This document shows positions 1 to 11,665 of a DNA stretch of 64,000 bases, piece by piece. The notes below the pieces were generated by a model. That model ran no database searches, was not told where the DNA came from, and was given only the letters and a program-made list of their open reading frames with translations. Source of the DNA: Chytridium lagenaria (lineage: Eukaryota > Chytridiomycota > Chytridiomycetes > Chytridiales > Chytridiaceae); the NCBI GenBank assembly GCA_025449115.1, contig JAHLKC010000082.1, positions 115,119-179,118 on the forward strand, written 5' to 3'. The position numbers were made by a program, and so were the translations under genes. How positions within the stretch are numbered: position 1 is the stretch's first letter; each line of letters starts with the position of its first letter.

Positions 1-937
1 GCGACCAAGATAACCCGATTTACTTCAAATCTGTGGAGAAGGTTGGCCGTAAAGCTACCATACCCCTCGCCTACTTCCATACGAAAAAAATAGCCGTAAT
101 TTCTTCGATCAGCGAGCCTTCGTAAATAGAGTTTAAAAACGACTCATCCTATATGAGATCTGCAATTTCCTAACCTTGGAGAAGCCTGCGTTGCCCCACA
201 AAATGGAACTTTCAGCTGAGATGCTACTCCAGCCGTAAAGCTTTTGATGAATAAGGTAAAGCTTGTGACATAACTTTAACTTACATTGTCTACAATAAGT
301 TAATACAAAACCCAGGTCAAATGAGTTTTACCGTTCGACTATACACGTCTCCAATAATTCCAGCAACTTTATGTAAAACTTTAGTATGCGTAAAGGAGGA
401 ACATGGTTAACTTACCCGGTTTCCCTATAATGGCATCATACAGAGCAGCCGATGCGTAACCTCCAGAATCTACTATTGGAAACAGATCCGGGCTCGTAAA
501 TTCAGGGTCCCACATATTAACTTTAATCATATTGATACGAACGCCCTGAAGAGAGGGTGGGATACTGGTGCCATCATCCACAGCAGCCTTAAGACTCTCT
601 TAGCAAATGGTTTCCTGTAAATACGAAGTAAAGCTAAATACACCTCTGCCGCCGCATTAAAGCTTGCCACCTTAACACCCAAGAAAGATATTAAGAATAG
701 TCTCGTTTGACTTCTCGTGAAAAGAGACGATACTACCTCCGCATACAGATGTCCCTGCGTGTAGTTCCAGCCATAGTCTGGCACCGAAAAAGGTAGAAAC
801 AAAATAAAATTTAGCTCTGGAGGTGGTGGAGGTGGTGGAGGGGATGAGGGAAGAGTAAGTGCGGTCTGACTCTCGACAACTTGGATGGCGGCATACGACG
901 CCATCAGCTGCAGAAGCAGACCTGACGTCGTCCACAT
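1..937 (-). CDS. Class C GPCR-like receptor, 5' part only (paralogue A)
   Basis: The start codon at 937 opens a hydrophobic signal peptide (MWTTSGLLLQLMASYAAIQ), then a proline-rich stretch and the first strand of a type-1 periplasmic-binding (ANF receptor) fold. A second exon near 400–580 holds NMIKVNMWDPEF and GGYASAALYDAI, which match the same places in the two downstream paralogues; the latter motif is the usual start of the ligand-binding lobe. Further short exons lead left and the gene leaves the window before its transmembrane part. By homology with its neighbours it should be a plasma-membrane receptor with an extracellular ligand domain and seven helices. The ligand is unknown. Start and family are well supported; the exon borders were not resolved. 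Confidence 0.7.
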
Positions 938-1096
938 CTTCAGCCCACCTCAACCACCAGATATTTGTCAGTCGAAAATATGACAATTCATCCAATTGAG
1001 AATGTTTATTGCTTGGATGCTGAGGATGGAGGGTGTTCGCTGAAAGAATAGGACCTCGCTCTTTCCCTCTCTTCAAATGTGCAAAGATTGTGAAGC

Positions 1097-4000
1097 TTAT
1101 GGAGTTGGCATTGATATCTTGACAGTCAGCCGCATGGAGGTACCAGGCATCGAGATGTACAGCATTGACTTTCTGGGTTGATCAGCAGATGCATTCTGGG
1201 TGGACTCCATGGTTTGAGCGTCTCGAAGAATGTAGATATGAACCTTTTCAGACTTACAATATGTGGAGCACGTAATAAGAAAGAAATAGTTTGACATGAC
1301 ACAATTACCTCGACGAGTTGGAGGACGTGAAACCTTCTCGATATAAAAATGATACCGATTGCCTTTTTGCTGGCACTCCATCGCATATTTCGGTTCACTT
1401 CAAATTTTAACAAGCCCTGAAACTATGTAAGCTATTTAATTACAAAAAATTGTATACTCACGATCACGGTTGCATCTTGGATAGTCCCGGTGAAATTGCC
1501 ATCTGATGCTGTTAAATCTCGCGTCTTTTTGGCGCCCGTATTATCACGACATACCAAAAGAATAGAGAAGAGACTAGTCGCCAAACACACCGAGAGCCTC
1601 AATAGAATCTTTTCCCGATGAGTAAACGATAATGTTGGAAGTTGATGAATTACAGACCAGCAATATCGGTTTTATAAACATTGGCGGAAGTGCAGCGCAT
1701 ATATATGTTTATACTTATCATGCATGCGAATGAAAACTGACGATAATTAAGAAATAATTCAAAGAAAGAAAATATACCCAAGAAAATCCTGAAAAGATCC
1801 AGCTTTCGGATCCAATGTGTGCAGACCTCGAGCAGAGGCTGCATAGCACAGCAAAAGCGTAAAATACGTAAAGAGCAATCAAAGGCTCATTGCTTGAAAG
1901 AGAAGTATAGCTGCAATCCTGAAAAAGAAATGAGCAATTTTCTGGATTTCACGGTGTCCCACATCATAGACGTTATCACTTGTAATGCGGAGAGATGATC
2001 CAAAACTTATTCGAATAATAAGGATTGGTATAGCTCCACAAGTGCCAACTGTAGCAGCAAAAGGCAGGATTCTTCTCACGCAGTAGACTCGATTATATAC
2101 ATTATGACGATTCCATGATGCAAATAGCCTTTGTACGCCAACGAGCTGAAACTGAGATTAAATGAACAGTCATAGGTAGTTACCTATAAATCAGTGCAAG
2201 TCCACAAAACTCGAATTGACAGTCACGCTTGCACTTTTCTTCTGACGGAGCTTCGGTAAACTTCATGTTCGAATATAAAATTAACATTGCGCCGAGGATT
2301 ATGATTGCGTGAATTGTGGTATTCGCAATTTCTCCCCTTAATGACTGCAATGAAAAGTGAAAACATGGCGATAGATATAGTGCAGGCAACCAAGACCAGT
2401 AGGGCTTTCAAGATATAGCCCAGTATAGTTTCGGAAGAGATCCAGATGACTAGGAATAACGAAGTGTCGAAATGATTAGAAATGCAGAATGACTTGTGTG
2501 TTTACTTTTTCTAACCGGGCCACTCGGCGGTGGACTGTCGGTACCTTTTTTTATTTTAAAAAGAAAAAACGGTTACGTACGGGAAAGAGATATAACGAGA
2601 GTTGAAAGACCAAAGAAATTGCAAACCATCAAAAAAGACCGGCTTTCGAATTTCTATCATGGTCTCGAATGTCATCGAGCTCGAATATCCAAAAGCCTCG
2701 TGCACGCCTGGGTTAATAAATCCAAACATATGGCTGCGGTTCATAGTATTGAAAAGATACGGGCTTGTCTAAAGTCAAGAAAAAGTTGCAGGAAGATATC
2801 TTACACTTTTAAATCGCCTTCATCAGATAGTGAGATGACCTCAGAAGATGCACCCGCGTACCCTTTTATTAAGCATTATAAAACCAAATGACGAGAGCGA
2901 TTAATGAATCTAGCCCTACCTGTGTCTGCGAAAATCTTTGGAAGAAGCGTTGCTCGATTTATTGCATTAGTAAGGTTTGAGACAGACATCCCCGGAATGC
3001 TCTGCAGAACCTAGGACGAATTCAAAATCGCTTTCGGTATGAAAGTACCTCATTGATACCGAATAGCATTGTTTTAATGCAATCGTACATCGGTGAACTG
3101 TAACGTGAAGGCGGCTGGCCTCCAAAGGTGTTATACCTGTAATTACCATCGAATAGATAAGTTTGTCATTCTTTGGCATGCTTTATTCACGACATAGAGT
3201 TTCTTACCAAGTCGGTTGAGTGCGATTTAGTTGTCCCCAAAAGTTTCTGAGAAACTTCTGCCATAAGAAGTTATCTGGTGGTAGTGTCAAAGGCACAAGT
3301 TGTATGAATCCCTTTGCTTGAGAGACCTTCCATTCTCTCTCTATGTAATTGAAATTTTAGTTTTACAAAAAAAAAGGAATATAATTATCTTACCTGGATC
3401 GTCGATGTAATTGTTGGCCTATTGAGTAATCTATGAGTTGGTTCAATCATTCAAGAAAGAAGTTACAAAAACAGTATCAGTATCAGCTTACCAAATTATA
3501 CCAAGCCAGATGTAATTTGCTCCCACAAGACCAGCCCTGGCTGCTTCAAAGTAAAGGGCATTAATATCATTTGGGAGCATGAGGGATATTATGTAATTAA
3601 CGCGTTGGTTTCGGATAGTCGTGAAAGTCTGATTAAAGTTTTTTGAGGCGAAGGAGGAATCCGGTATAGCCAACGAGAAGGCTACGATGATATTATTCGC
3701 GCGTAGGGTAGCGATCGCCTCCTCATTCACTGAGAGATCATTAAAACCAACTAAATGTAAGACATACTTGACTTGAAGAGAGCGCCTGCTGCTGCTACCC
3801 TAATTCCCACTCTTGTAACCTTCATGTATCGAAGTAGTCTGACGAGATGAATACCCAATCCGTTTCCCGGTTGCATCCTAAAGAAATGGCTATATTCCCG
3901 TTTATTTGAAAAAAAAGGAGCTCCTTGGGCTGGTCCGCAAAAGGGAATCTACCTGAAATTAGAATCACCATAAACGATCAATCTTGCCTTTAGGTGAGAT

Positions 4001-4558
4001 GTCATGGCAGCTGAAATTCTTTCATAAATATTAACCTCCAAATCCGAAGATGTCGCTTACTTGGTCTGGACATCCAAATTTTAAAAAAACAAGAGGTTAA
4101 AATGAGTTTACATAAATTCTTGACAATGAATGATGGGCTCACCATGCCACTTTGAATCTCCCCAACGATGCCGACAACTGGGGAACTCGTTAAACACTCT
4201 AAACTATATCTTTCACCTTTGTTGGTCATTATGGCATCATGAATGGCAGCCGCAGCAAAACCACCATTATTGATGCTTAATGAAAGTATCCTACTCGTAT
4301 GGGCGGGATTCCATACGTTTACTCTGATCAAGTTGACTTTAACTCTTGGAAGTACCGACGGCATGCTCGCCACATCTCGAACAGCAGCCTGTAGTTTTAG
4401 AGTACAGCAAACATTAAACTGACCTCTGCAGCCACATCCATGGCGATTGCATCTCTCCCCAAAGACGGTGATGCGTATGGAAGAGAAAGCAGGATATTGA
4501 GGACTTCTTGCGACCATACTCCGACACCATACAGCAATAAGAGCAGTACCCGTTTCAT
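1097..4558 (-). CDS. Class C GPCR-like receptor (ANF ligand-binding domain plus 7TM), paralogue B
   Basis: ATG at 4558 begins a clear signal peptide (MKRVLLLLLYGVGVWSQ), followed by LNILLSLPYASP, the first strand of the ligand domain. Later exons give LIRVNVWNP, GGFAAAAIHDAI, PVVGIVGEIQSG, a CGPAQ segment and GANYIWLGIIW, all typical of ANF-receptor/GABA-B extracellular domains. A conserved membrane-proximal piece (GFINPGVHEAFGY) precedes hydrophobic exons around 2400–1650 that should make the 7TM_3 bundle, with a C-rich extracellular loop (EEKCKRDCQFEFCGLALIY) shared with paralogue C. The cytoplasmic tail ends at the TAA at 1097–1099. About a dozen introns are implied; not all joins were worked out. 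Coupling partner and ligand are unknown. Same order and orientation as its neighbours, so this is a tandem duplication. Confidence 0.75.
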
Positions 4559-4758
4559 GTTGCAGCGAAAGAACCGAGTACACACATCGAAGGGGACATC
4601 CCTGCGGTTAATCCACTCAAATTCGATCGACAACTAAGATTATCATTTAGTAGGATGTTCGCGTTACGGACATTCGGAACCGGTTAGACATTAATCGCAA
4701 ATGGTGTATCAGACGATCTGTCATAATCTTAGACTCACTCAAATAGGGTTTATTGAGT

Positions 4759-7700
4759 TTAAAGAGGATCCACAGTTGAAAAGGCTTGCTGCGATGCTAT
4801 TGAATGCAAGTGTCTAGTTTGCATGGATAGCTCGCAGAGCTTTATTAGCGCTTCGAGCTGGTGTTTATGAGCTGTATGTATCCGGTATACAGTTTGGGGT
4901 GTCGTTAGAACAATGACGGAGCCATTGTTATGTTCAAACGCCTTTCCAAGATCGTCATCATCAACTGTACTTTCAGGCAGAGCTATTTTGGCAGTTCGTA
5001 GCGGAATAATATGAAGGATGGACGATCGCGTCTAAAAAAGCTATAAGGAAATTTTAACGACAGAATGGGCAAACCTCCAGAAGCTGTACACTAAAGTTAC
5101 TATTTGAAACGTAGAATATCGCCGATGCTGTTTTACGGGGGCTCCACCCGAAAGCTGATCTTGTGCTGAATCTGATTTTTCTCTTGTTTAAAGTAAACTT
5201 TTGCCGTGTTATGCGACTTACATGAAGGGTGGGTGAGTGATATATTGAATTGCTGAGCAGGTCGCTTTCGCCAGGTACCCAATTCTCGATTTTGTCAAAA
5301 TCTATCGAAAGATGACAGAACACAGTCGCCGCCAAAGTTATGGATAGCTTGATTGACAGCTATTTAGAGCATTATTATGTCATTAAAAAAGTTAAAATCA
5401 AAGCTACATCTCAACAGTTGAAGAAAAGATGAAATCAATTCCGCCAAATTGGATATCTCACCATGAATATATGCTTGAAAGCATCAGATGGGAACGTCCA
5501 GCCGACGAATACAATAGCCGCTAAGCTTGTAAGGAGAAACTGTTTTATTACCGGTTTAATAAATATGGAGGGAAGATCCTAGAAACTGACCAGAGAAAGC
5601 CGCTTAAAGCACATTAATCTAGCTTTGACAGTGGTTGCCACCGTAAAATAAATTGCAGCAAGCAAAGGATACGCATTGAAGGTACAGTAGGAACCATAGT
5701 TTGTGAACTTTCAGACTCATAAAGGAGCATTCCTTAAGTTTATCAAAAAATCGAAGAAGAGAAGAAAACTCACTTCAAGTGTTAGATCTGACCCCAAAGC
5801 AAGTGGTCCCGTCACCTTCACAACGACCCAGGTTTGGAGGCTTTGGAGAGCCAATGCAAAACACATCACGGCAAATAGCCCCAGCGTATCAAAACAAGCA
5901 CTTCGCGTGTAAATATTCTTTTCCCTCCAAAATCTTTGAAAGCCGACATGCGACAAAGACCTTTAATAAAATCAGCTGCATAAACCATCTCCTCAGCTTA
6001 CGTGTATATGAGAACCAATCCTGAAAAATCGAAGTAAGAGTCCTCTGAACATTTGTCGTTAGACGGTTCTTCTGCGAATTCCAAGTTCGGAATAAAGAGC
6101 AAAATGGATCCCGCAAGTAGACACACATGTAAAATCACATTTCTTCTTAGACCCCGCATAATTTGCAAGAAAAACCGAAATGCAGTGTACCCCATGAAGG
6201 CACCAATGATGGCATGGCAGAATCTCAAAGTGTCGCTAAATGCCCGCTTCGACGATATCCATTTAACTTGTTATTTGAAGCAATGAAATATAAGCGTATG
6301 TTTTTTTTGCGATACAAGATACCTTGCCGAACGGGCTGACTTGGTGGGGGGGTATTTGAACCTCCGTAGAAAGTTGGCTTTTTCAGTTCGATAAGACTTG
6401 ATCCAGCAAGAGTTGTAAATCCAAAACCATCACTAATTCCCGGCATGAATGAAGCTACCATATTCGTTTTGTTCGTTGAAACATAAACGTAGGGTAAAAT
6501 TAGATCCCCAGTCTCAGTCAGTTCAATCGATTCAGATGAGACTCCAGAATATCCAGTGCTTGCGAACTTTGATATGTTAAGAGTCGATCTAATTTCAGGT
6601 TGGCTAAGGTTCCCAGGCGACAAATGGGGATTCTCTTTAAGGTACTGATAATGTGTAAAACATACTTAAAATGATTATCTCATACCTGATCGATACCAAT
6701 AAGTATGGTTTTCATGCAATCATACATTCCTTGACCATTTCTGGATATGGGGGGTCCTTGTGCCGGATTGTACCTGATTAAAGCCATTAATAAGAAACTG
6801 AAGAGATGTGAAAACCATTGAGGATAACTCCTGGCTATCTGAGCCCAAAACTGCTTGACGTAGCGTTTTCTCACAAAGCCTTCGTTGGATGAAGAGAGGG
6901 GTAAAGTTGAACGAACCCTTGACTTTGTGTAATCTTTTCCTGGGAGGCTAAAGAATGCGTTGTTTTAGAGATGCGGGGGCAGAAAGTGGGCCTACAAGGT
7001 AAAGTGGACGCTAATGGCCAAGCTATTCCAAACCATACGTATTTTTCACCAACCAATCCGACTTTCGAGGCCTCCATGTAAAAATCGTCAATGTCTCCGG
7101 GAGAGAGAATAGTGAAAATATAGTATGTCCGAAGTGTTTTCATTGAGGTAAAGATATTATCGAATCGTTTCGTATTGTACATGGTCCGTGTGAGTCTAAA
7201 CCTTCCAGATATTGTGATCCTGTTCTGCGCAAAAGCTTGCTCTGTTTCTACTCTAACTTTTTTGGTGTGTTAATGTGTTATGTTCAACGAATTATTATAG
7301 CAAGCGCGAGGGAAATTGGCAGCAAAAAAAAAGAGCATACCAGATTCAGATAAAGGATTATCTGATGAGTAGACTATTATGACATTTGCCGCTTTAAAAT
7401 ATTGGAGCAGCTTGCTCAGATGATTTCCTAGGCCAACACCAGGTTGCATCCTAAACAAACACTTTTAAGAGGAAATTCTAAACAGTAATCGAACCTAAAA
7501 AAATACTTGAAGTTCCGTTTATCCGAAAACGCTGGTGACGTTTGAGATGGTCCACAGAATGGTACCTGGAGACTAGTAAATAAAGGCCAGAAAGGAAATA
7601 AATTTCGAGTTTTGAGGTAAACAAAAAGATGCGGAAAAGTCTCACTTCTAGCTGTGAAGCAACACTCGCTGCAAACCTGAGAGCAAAATATGGGTACTGG

Positions 7701-8351
7701 TTTCTGTAAATTCTAAATTACCTAGTTACTCCGCTGTATCGTTCTCCGATAATTCCCACCACTATTACGAACAAATTTAAGTAATTGTATCGGTGATAAA
7801 TCGTAACTAATCGTGCAATTTGATAAATAAAAGAAATAAACGATTTACCGTTTTTCTGTGTTATCGCATCATATAAAGCTGCTGACGCATAACCTCCAGA
7901 AACATACTTGAAAGCATCCGAAGGCCGAGTATACTTAAAAATATCGATCACATTGTCATTACGGGTGAAAATAAATCGTCGTCGTGCTTACCCTGTCATC
8001 CCATGTGTTGACCTTTATAAGTTCAATCTGAAGCAGACAATTTCAGCAAAACAATTGGAGCAAGTGACAAACCTTGGTGTTGGGAAGAATGGAAGGATTC
8101 GACATGACATCTCGAAGCGCCGCCTACAATTAACTCAAACTTCAGTATCCAGCCAGCGTAAGATCATACACCTCAGCGGCGACCTCCATGCCGATCGAGT
8201 CATTGTAGTAGATTCCAGTCAAGGCGTAAGGTATTGAAAGGACAATGTTGATGGTATCCCCATCTTTCACCAAAGCAGTTACCGCCGCAAAGAATCCTGC
8301 AGTAAGGAAGGCAAGCAGCTGCCGCCACCAGCACTGTAACCCATAATTCAT
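4759..8351 (-). CDS. Class C GPCR-like receptor (ANF ligand-binding domain plus 7TM), paralogue C
   Basis: ATG at 8351 starts a signal peptide followed by INIVLSIPYALTG, the equivalent of the first strand in paralogue B. Matching exons follow: GGYASAALYDAI (about 7880), VPFCGPSQTSP, a PGVGLGNHLSKLLQYF helix, VGEKYVWFGIAWP, then the membrane-proximal SFMPGISDGFGFTTLAGSS. Exons between about 6230 and 5400 are strongly hydrophobic (for example FCHAIIGAFMGYTAFRFFLQ) and carry the CSEDSYFDFSGLVLIY loop seen in B. The tail contains an acidic DDDDLGKAFEH stretch and ends at the stop codon at 4759–4761. Length and domain order fit a complete receptor of roughly 800–900 residues. B and C share motifs but differ at most positions, so the duplication is not recent. 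Confidence 0.75.
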
Positions 8352-8791
8352 AGGGCCAGAGACAGCTTCCAGTACAGTTTAAATGACTCGGTGAACATTT
8401 AGATATTTCTTTTGAAAGCAGGCTGCAGCACCAAACCTCGGGATTTTCGTTTTAGGATTTACGAGCCCGAAACCATGGGGCTAATCCGTACGTGATTTTA
8501 AGCGATCTTTAAAACATAGATTCCGAACCTAATGGATCATAATCATTTTAGCCAGTTAAGTATCCCATGTCGCTCATTTTCATTTGATAAAGTGTGTCCT
8601 ATTGCAAATAGACAGCCAAAAACCGCGATGGAAACAGAATAAACCGGCCCACAAAAGGAATGAGAGCGGGAACGTAAAACAAAAAAAGGAACTAGCAACG
8701 CTAAGAAACATCTAGGCAAGGGTTTTATGAATAAAAGCATGCATAAGAGTCGGCCAAGGATTGAAGCGAAGACGAACAGTAAAATGCAACC
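8352..8791. other. Intergenic region between receptor C and tubulin 3' end
   Basis: About 440 bp between the receptor start (8351) and the tubulin stop codon (8792), both on the minus strand. It must hold the receptor promoter and the tubulin 3' UTR. I see no gene and no recognisable regulatory motif. Confidence 0.5.
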
Positions 8792-10427
8792 TCATGACTT
8801 GACAGGTGATCCACCAACGGACGCTCGATCAGAATTCTTTTTACTAGGGGACGATGCTGGCATTCTTTGATCTTCATCGGATTCCTCATCGACCTCTGCC
8901 ACCTCGTACTGCATATACTCTGATACAAGATCAGCCATATTTGACTCGGCCTCTGTGAACTCTAACTCGTCCATTCCTTCGCCCGTATACCAATGAATGA
9001 ATGCCTTTCTCCTCAACATCGCCGAAAATTGTGTTTGAACGCGCTTAAAGATTTCTTGGATAGAGGTGCTATTGCCAATAAAGGTTCCAGACATCCGAAG
9101 GCCTTTGGGTGGAATGTCGCACACTAAAAAGAAACGTGTATATGGTTAACGAGATTTAACCCTTTCAAGAGTTTAGAAAAGTCTAAAGGTAACTCACCAG
9201 CCGTCTTGACGTTATTAGGGATCCACTCGACAAAGTGCGACGAATTTTTATTTTGTACCTGCATCATGTGGTGTTCGACTTCCTTCATGCTAAGCTTTCC
9301 TCGAAAGATAGTGGCGACGGTCAGATATCTTCCGTGCCGAGGATCCGATGCCGCCATCATGTTTTTCGCATCAAACATTTGCGAGGCCAATTCGGCTACG
9401 GTAAGTTGTCGGTATTTGATGGAGCCACGCGCGGTCAATGGCGCAAAGCCGACCATGAAGAAGTGGAGACGGGGGAAAGGGACCATATTTACCGCCAGTT
9501 TGCGGAGGTCAGCATCTATCGATGTGAGTTAAAAAAAGGTCAAGCACATAATATTCTTTGTAATAAACTTACTAAGTTGACCAGGAAATCTAAGACAAGT
9601 AGTTATGCCAGACATAACGGAGGAAACGAGATGATTGAGATCACCGTAGGTGGGGTTGTTCAGCTTAAGTGTCCTCATGCAGATATCGTAGAGAGCCTCA
9701 TTATCAATGCAAAACGTCTCATCCGAATTTTCGACGAGCTGGTGGATGGACAATGTTGCGTTATAGGGCTCCACAACAGTGTCTGAGACTTTAGGTGAAG
9801 GAACCACCGAAAACGTGCACAGCATTCTATCAGGATACTCCTCACGAATCTAAGTAATAACCGAAGTGAGTTAAGGCAAAGGTTGAGACGAAAACACAAC
9901 TCTACCTTTGATACAATTAGAGAGCCCAGACCAGATCCAGTTCCACCACCAAGAGAGTGCGTAATCTGGAAACCCTGAAGAGAATCGCAAGCATCTGCCT
10001 CTTTTCTGAGAACATCTAACACTGGCTCCACAATCTCCGCGCCCTCCGTGTAATAGCCCTTGGCCCAATTGTTTCCGGCTCCAGAGTTCCCATGGACCAT
10101 GTTGTCGGGCCGGAACATCTTTCCTAAGTAGCCTCCTCTCACAGCGTCAATTGTCCCAGGCTCCAAGTCAACCAAAACAGCCCTGCGCAAAGACATCAGA
10201 CGAATTCAACCTTCAGCTAAAAAGGAGCCATTGCTTCCCTACCTTGGCACATATTTCCCGCCATACGCTTCGTTAAAGTAGACATTGATACGTTCGCAAC
10301 GATTGTCGATCACCCCATCGTATTGTCCAGTAGGGTCCAAACCATGTTCATCAGAGATAACCTCCCAGAACTTTGCGCCGATCTGATTTCCACACTGACC
10401 AACTTGGACGTTTACGATTTCACGCAT
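8792..10427 (-). CDS. TUB2: Beta-tubulin (divergent, with long non-canonical tail)
   Basis: Five exons read as one intact frame: 10427–10243, 10182–9906, 9849–9573, 9515–9198 and 9123–8792, all with GT–AG borders. The protein begins [24 protein letters not shown] is the autoregulatory tetrapeptide of beta-tubulins. It keeps the GTP-binding loop [35 protein letters not shown], the [20 protein letters not shown] block and [18 protein letters not shown]. Beta-tubulin polymerises with alpha-tubulin into microtubules and hydrolyses GTP at the exchangeable site. Oddities: many substitutions at positions usually fixed in fungi, for example [11 protein letters not shown] for GSGMGTLLISK. The tail is long and begins with a short acidic patch ([10 protein letters not shown]) but then becomes basic and serine/proline-rich with SP-K sites, ending SPVKS. 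It may be a specialised paralogue, for instance flagellar or meiotic. That use is inference. Confidence 0.95.
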
Positions 10428-11665
10428 AGTTGAATTCGGGTGAGTGGTAGTTGGGCAAATGGCAAGAAGTAAGCAAGGATAGAGTCAGGAGGCCTCTTTG
10501 GAATGTTAAGAGGAGGATGTCGATGCTGATGATGAGGGAAACCTTGATCCAGAGGAAAAAGAACAAGTTTTCTATATAATAAAAGGTCGTTCCTCGCGGG
10601 GAATTGAAATGAAAGCGAGAGAACATAGGTAAGGGCCCATTTCTGGCGGTGTGAGGAAGCATTCTGATTGGGGTATTAATAACAAAGGTCCCTTGTGATG
10701 ACTGATGTGTGCACCGTATGATTTGACGACGTTGTTTTGAGCGGCTGACTCTCGACTGATAGTCATTTTAATGCGCATCAGCAACAGGTACTGGAGGTGG
10801 GAGGGTGGTGGTGGTATTACATTGAAATGTTTTTGTTGTCCGACAGGCGTCATTAAAGGTGGAACACAACCAGCACTCGTTAGGACCACCAGGTCTTTGT
10901 GAAAACATACGAGTTGTGGTAATATCTCGACAGGATGAACTTTACGGACCTCAAAAAACTTTTAATAAACCTCTCGTAGCAAGCGTTCTGCATACACTCC
11001 TGCATTAGCAGCGAATGAAGGTACTCTGGGATAAAATATTATAATTTTAAGTATCTGGGAGAAAAAGGAAGGATGGAATATAATGTAGAGCATTGTAGCG
11101 CTATAGTCTCTCAGTCCTCTATCTATCCGTTTCCTTACACCTTTGACAGTACGTTTGAAGGTGACGCGTCATCACTTCATTGGCGTCGTATATATTTAAT
11201 AAAGCAGTCCCAAGACCGCTGCAGCCCCGTCAGAGCTGGACTCTGCCCTGTAGCCGTAAAAAGATGTTCGGCGGACCATGCACGGTCTGGAGTCTGGAGT
11301 CTGGACTTGAGCATCATGTCTACTGCATGACGCAAGCTCTACATTTCTTCTGGAAGCCAAAAAAGAAGGATTGGGGCAACACGGAAAAATGGATAAGTCT
11401 TTTTTTACCAGCAAGTTCCTTCGGCAGAATGACTGAATTCTAAGCTCGTGCATCTCATTCAATTAATAGCAAAAAAAAAAACAACGAGGGAGGGAAGCGC
11501 TGCTCCAGCGATCGATCAGTTCTTCATATTAAGGAGTTTTTTTTTAGAAGAAGGAGGGCTCATCCGCGTCCGTTTGGGGAATTTCTTTATTTATGAATTT
11601 GGCTCTAGCGAGTGCATACGTGCTTCGCTCTACATGACGATGACGACAGCAACTGGCAGTTCTAA
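10428..11665. other. Divergent intergenic region, tubulin / lipase
   Basis: Roughly 1.2 kb separates the start codons of the minus-strand tubulin and the plus-strand lipase. It should carry both promoters. It contains pyrimidine-rich stretches and an AT-rich GTATATATTTAATAAA at about 11189, but nothing I can assign to a specific factor. Open frames here have no recognisable domain. Confidence 0.4.

Noticed and set aside
10572..10889. Minus-strand open frame upstream of tubulin
   Set aside because: No domain, no sensible start context, and it lies in the promoter region.
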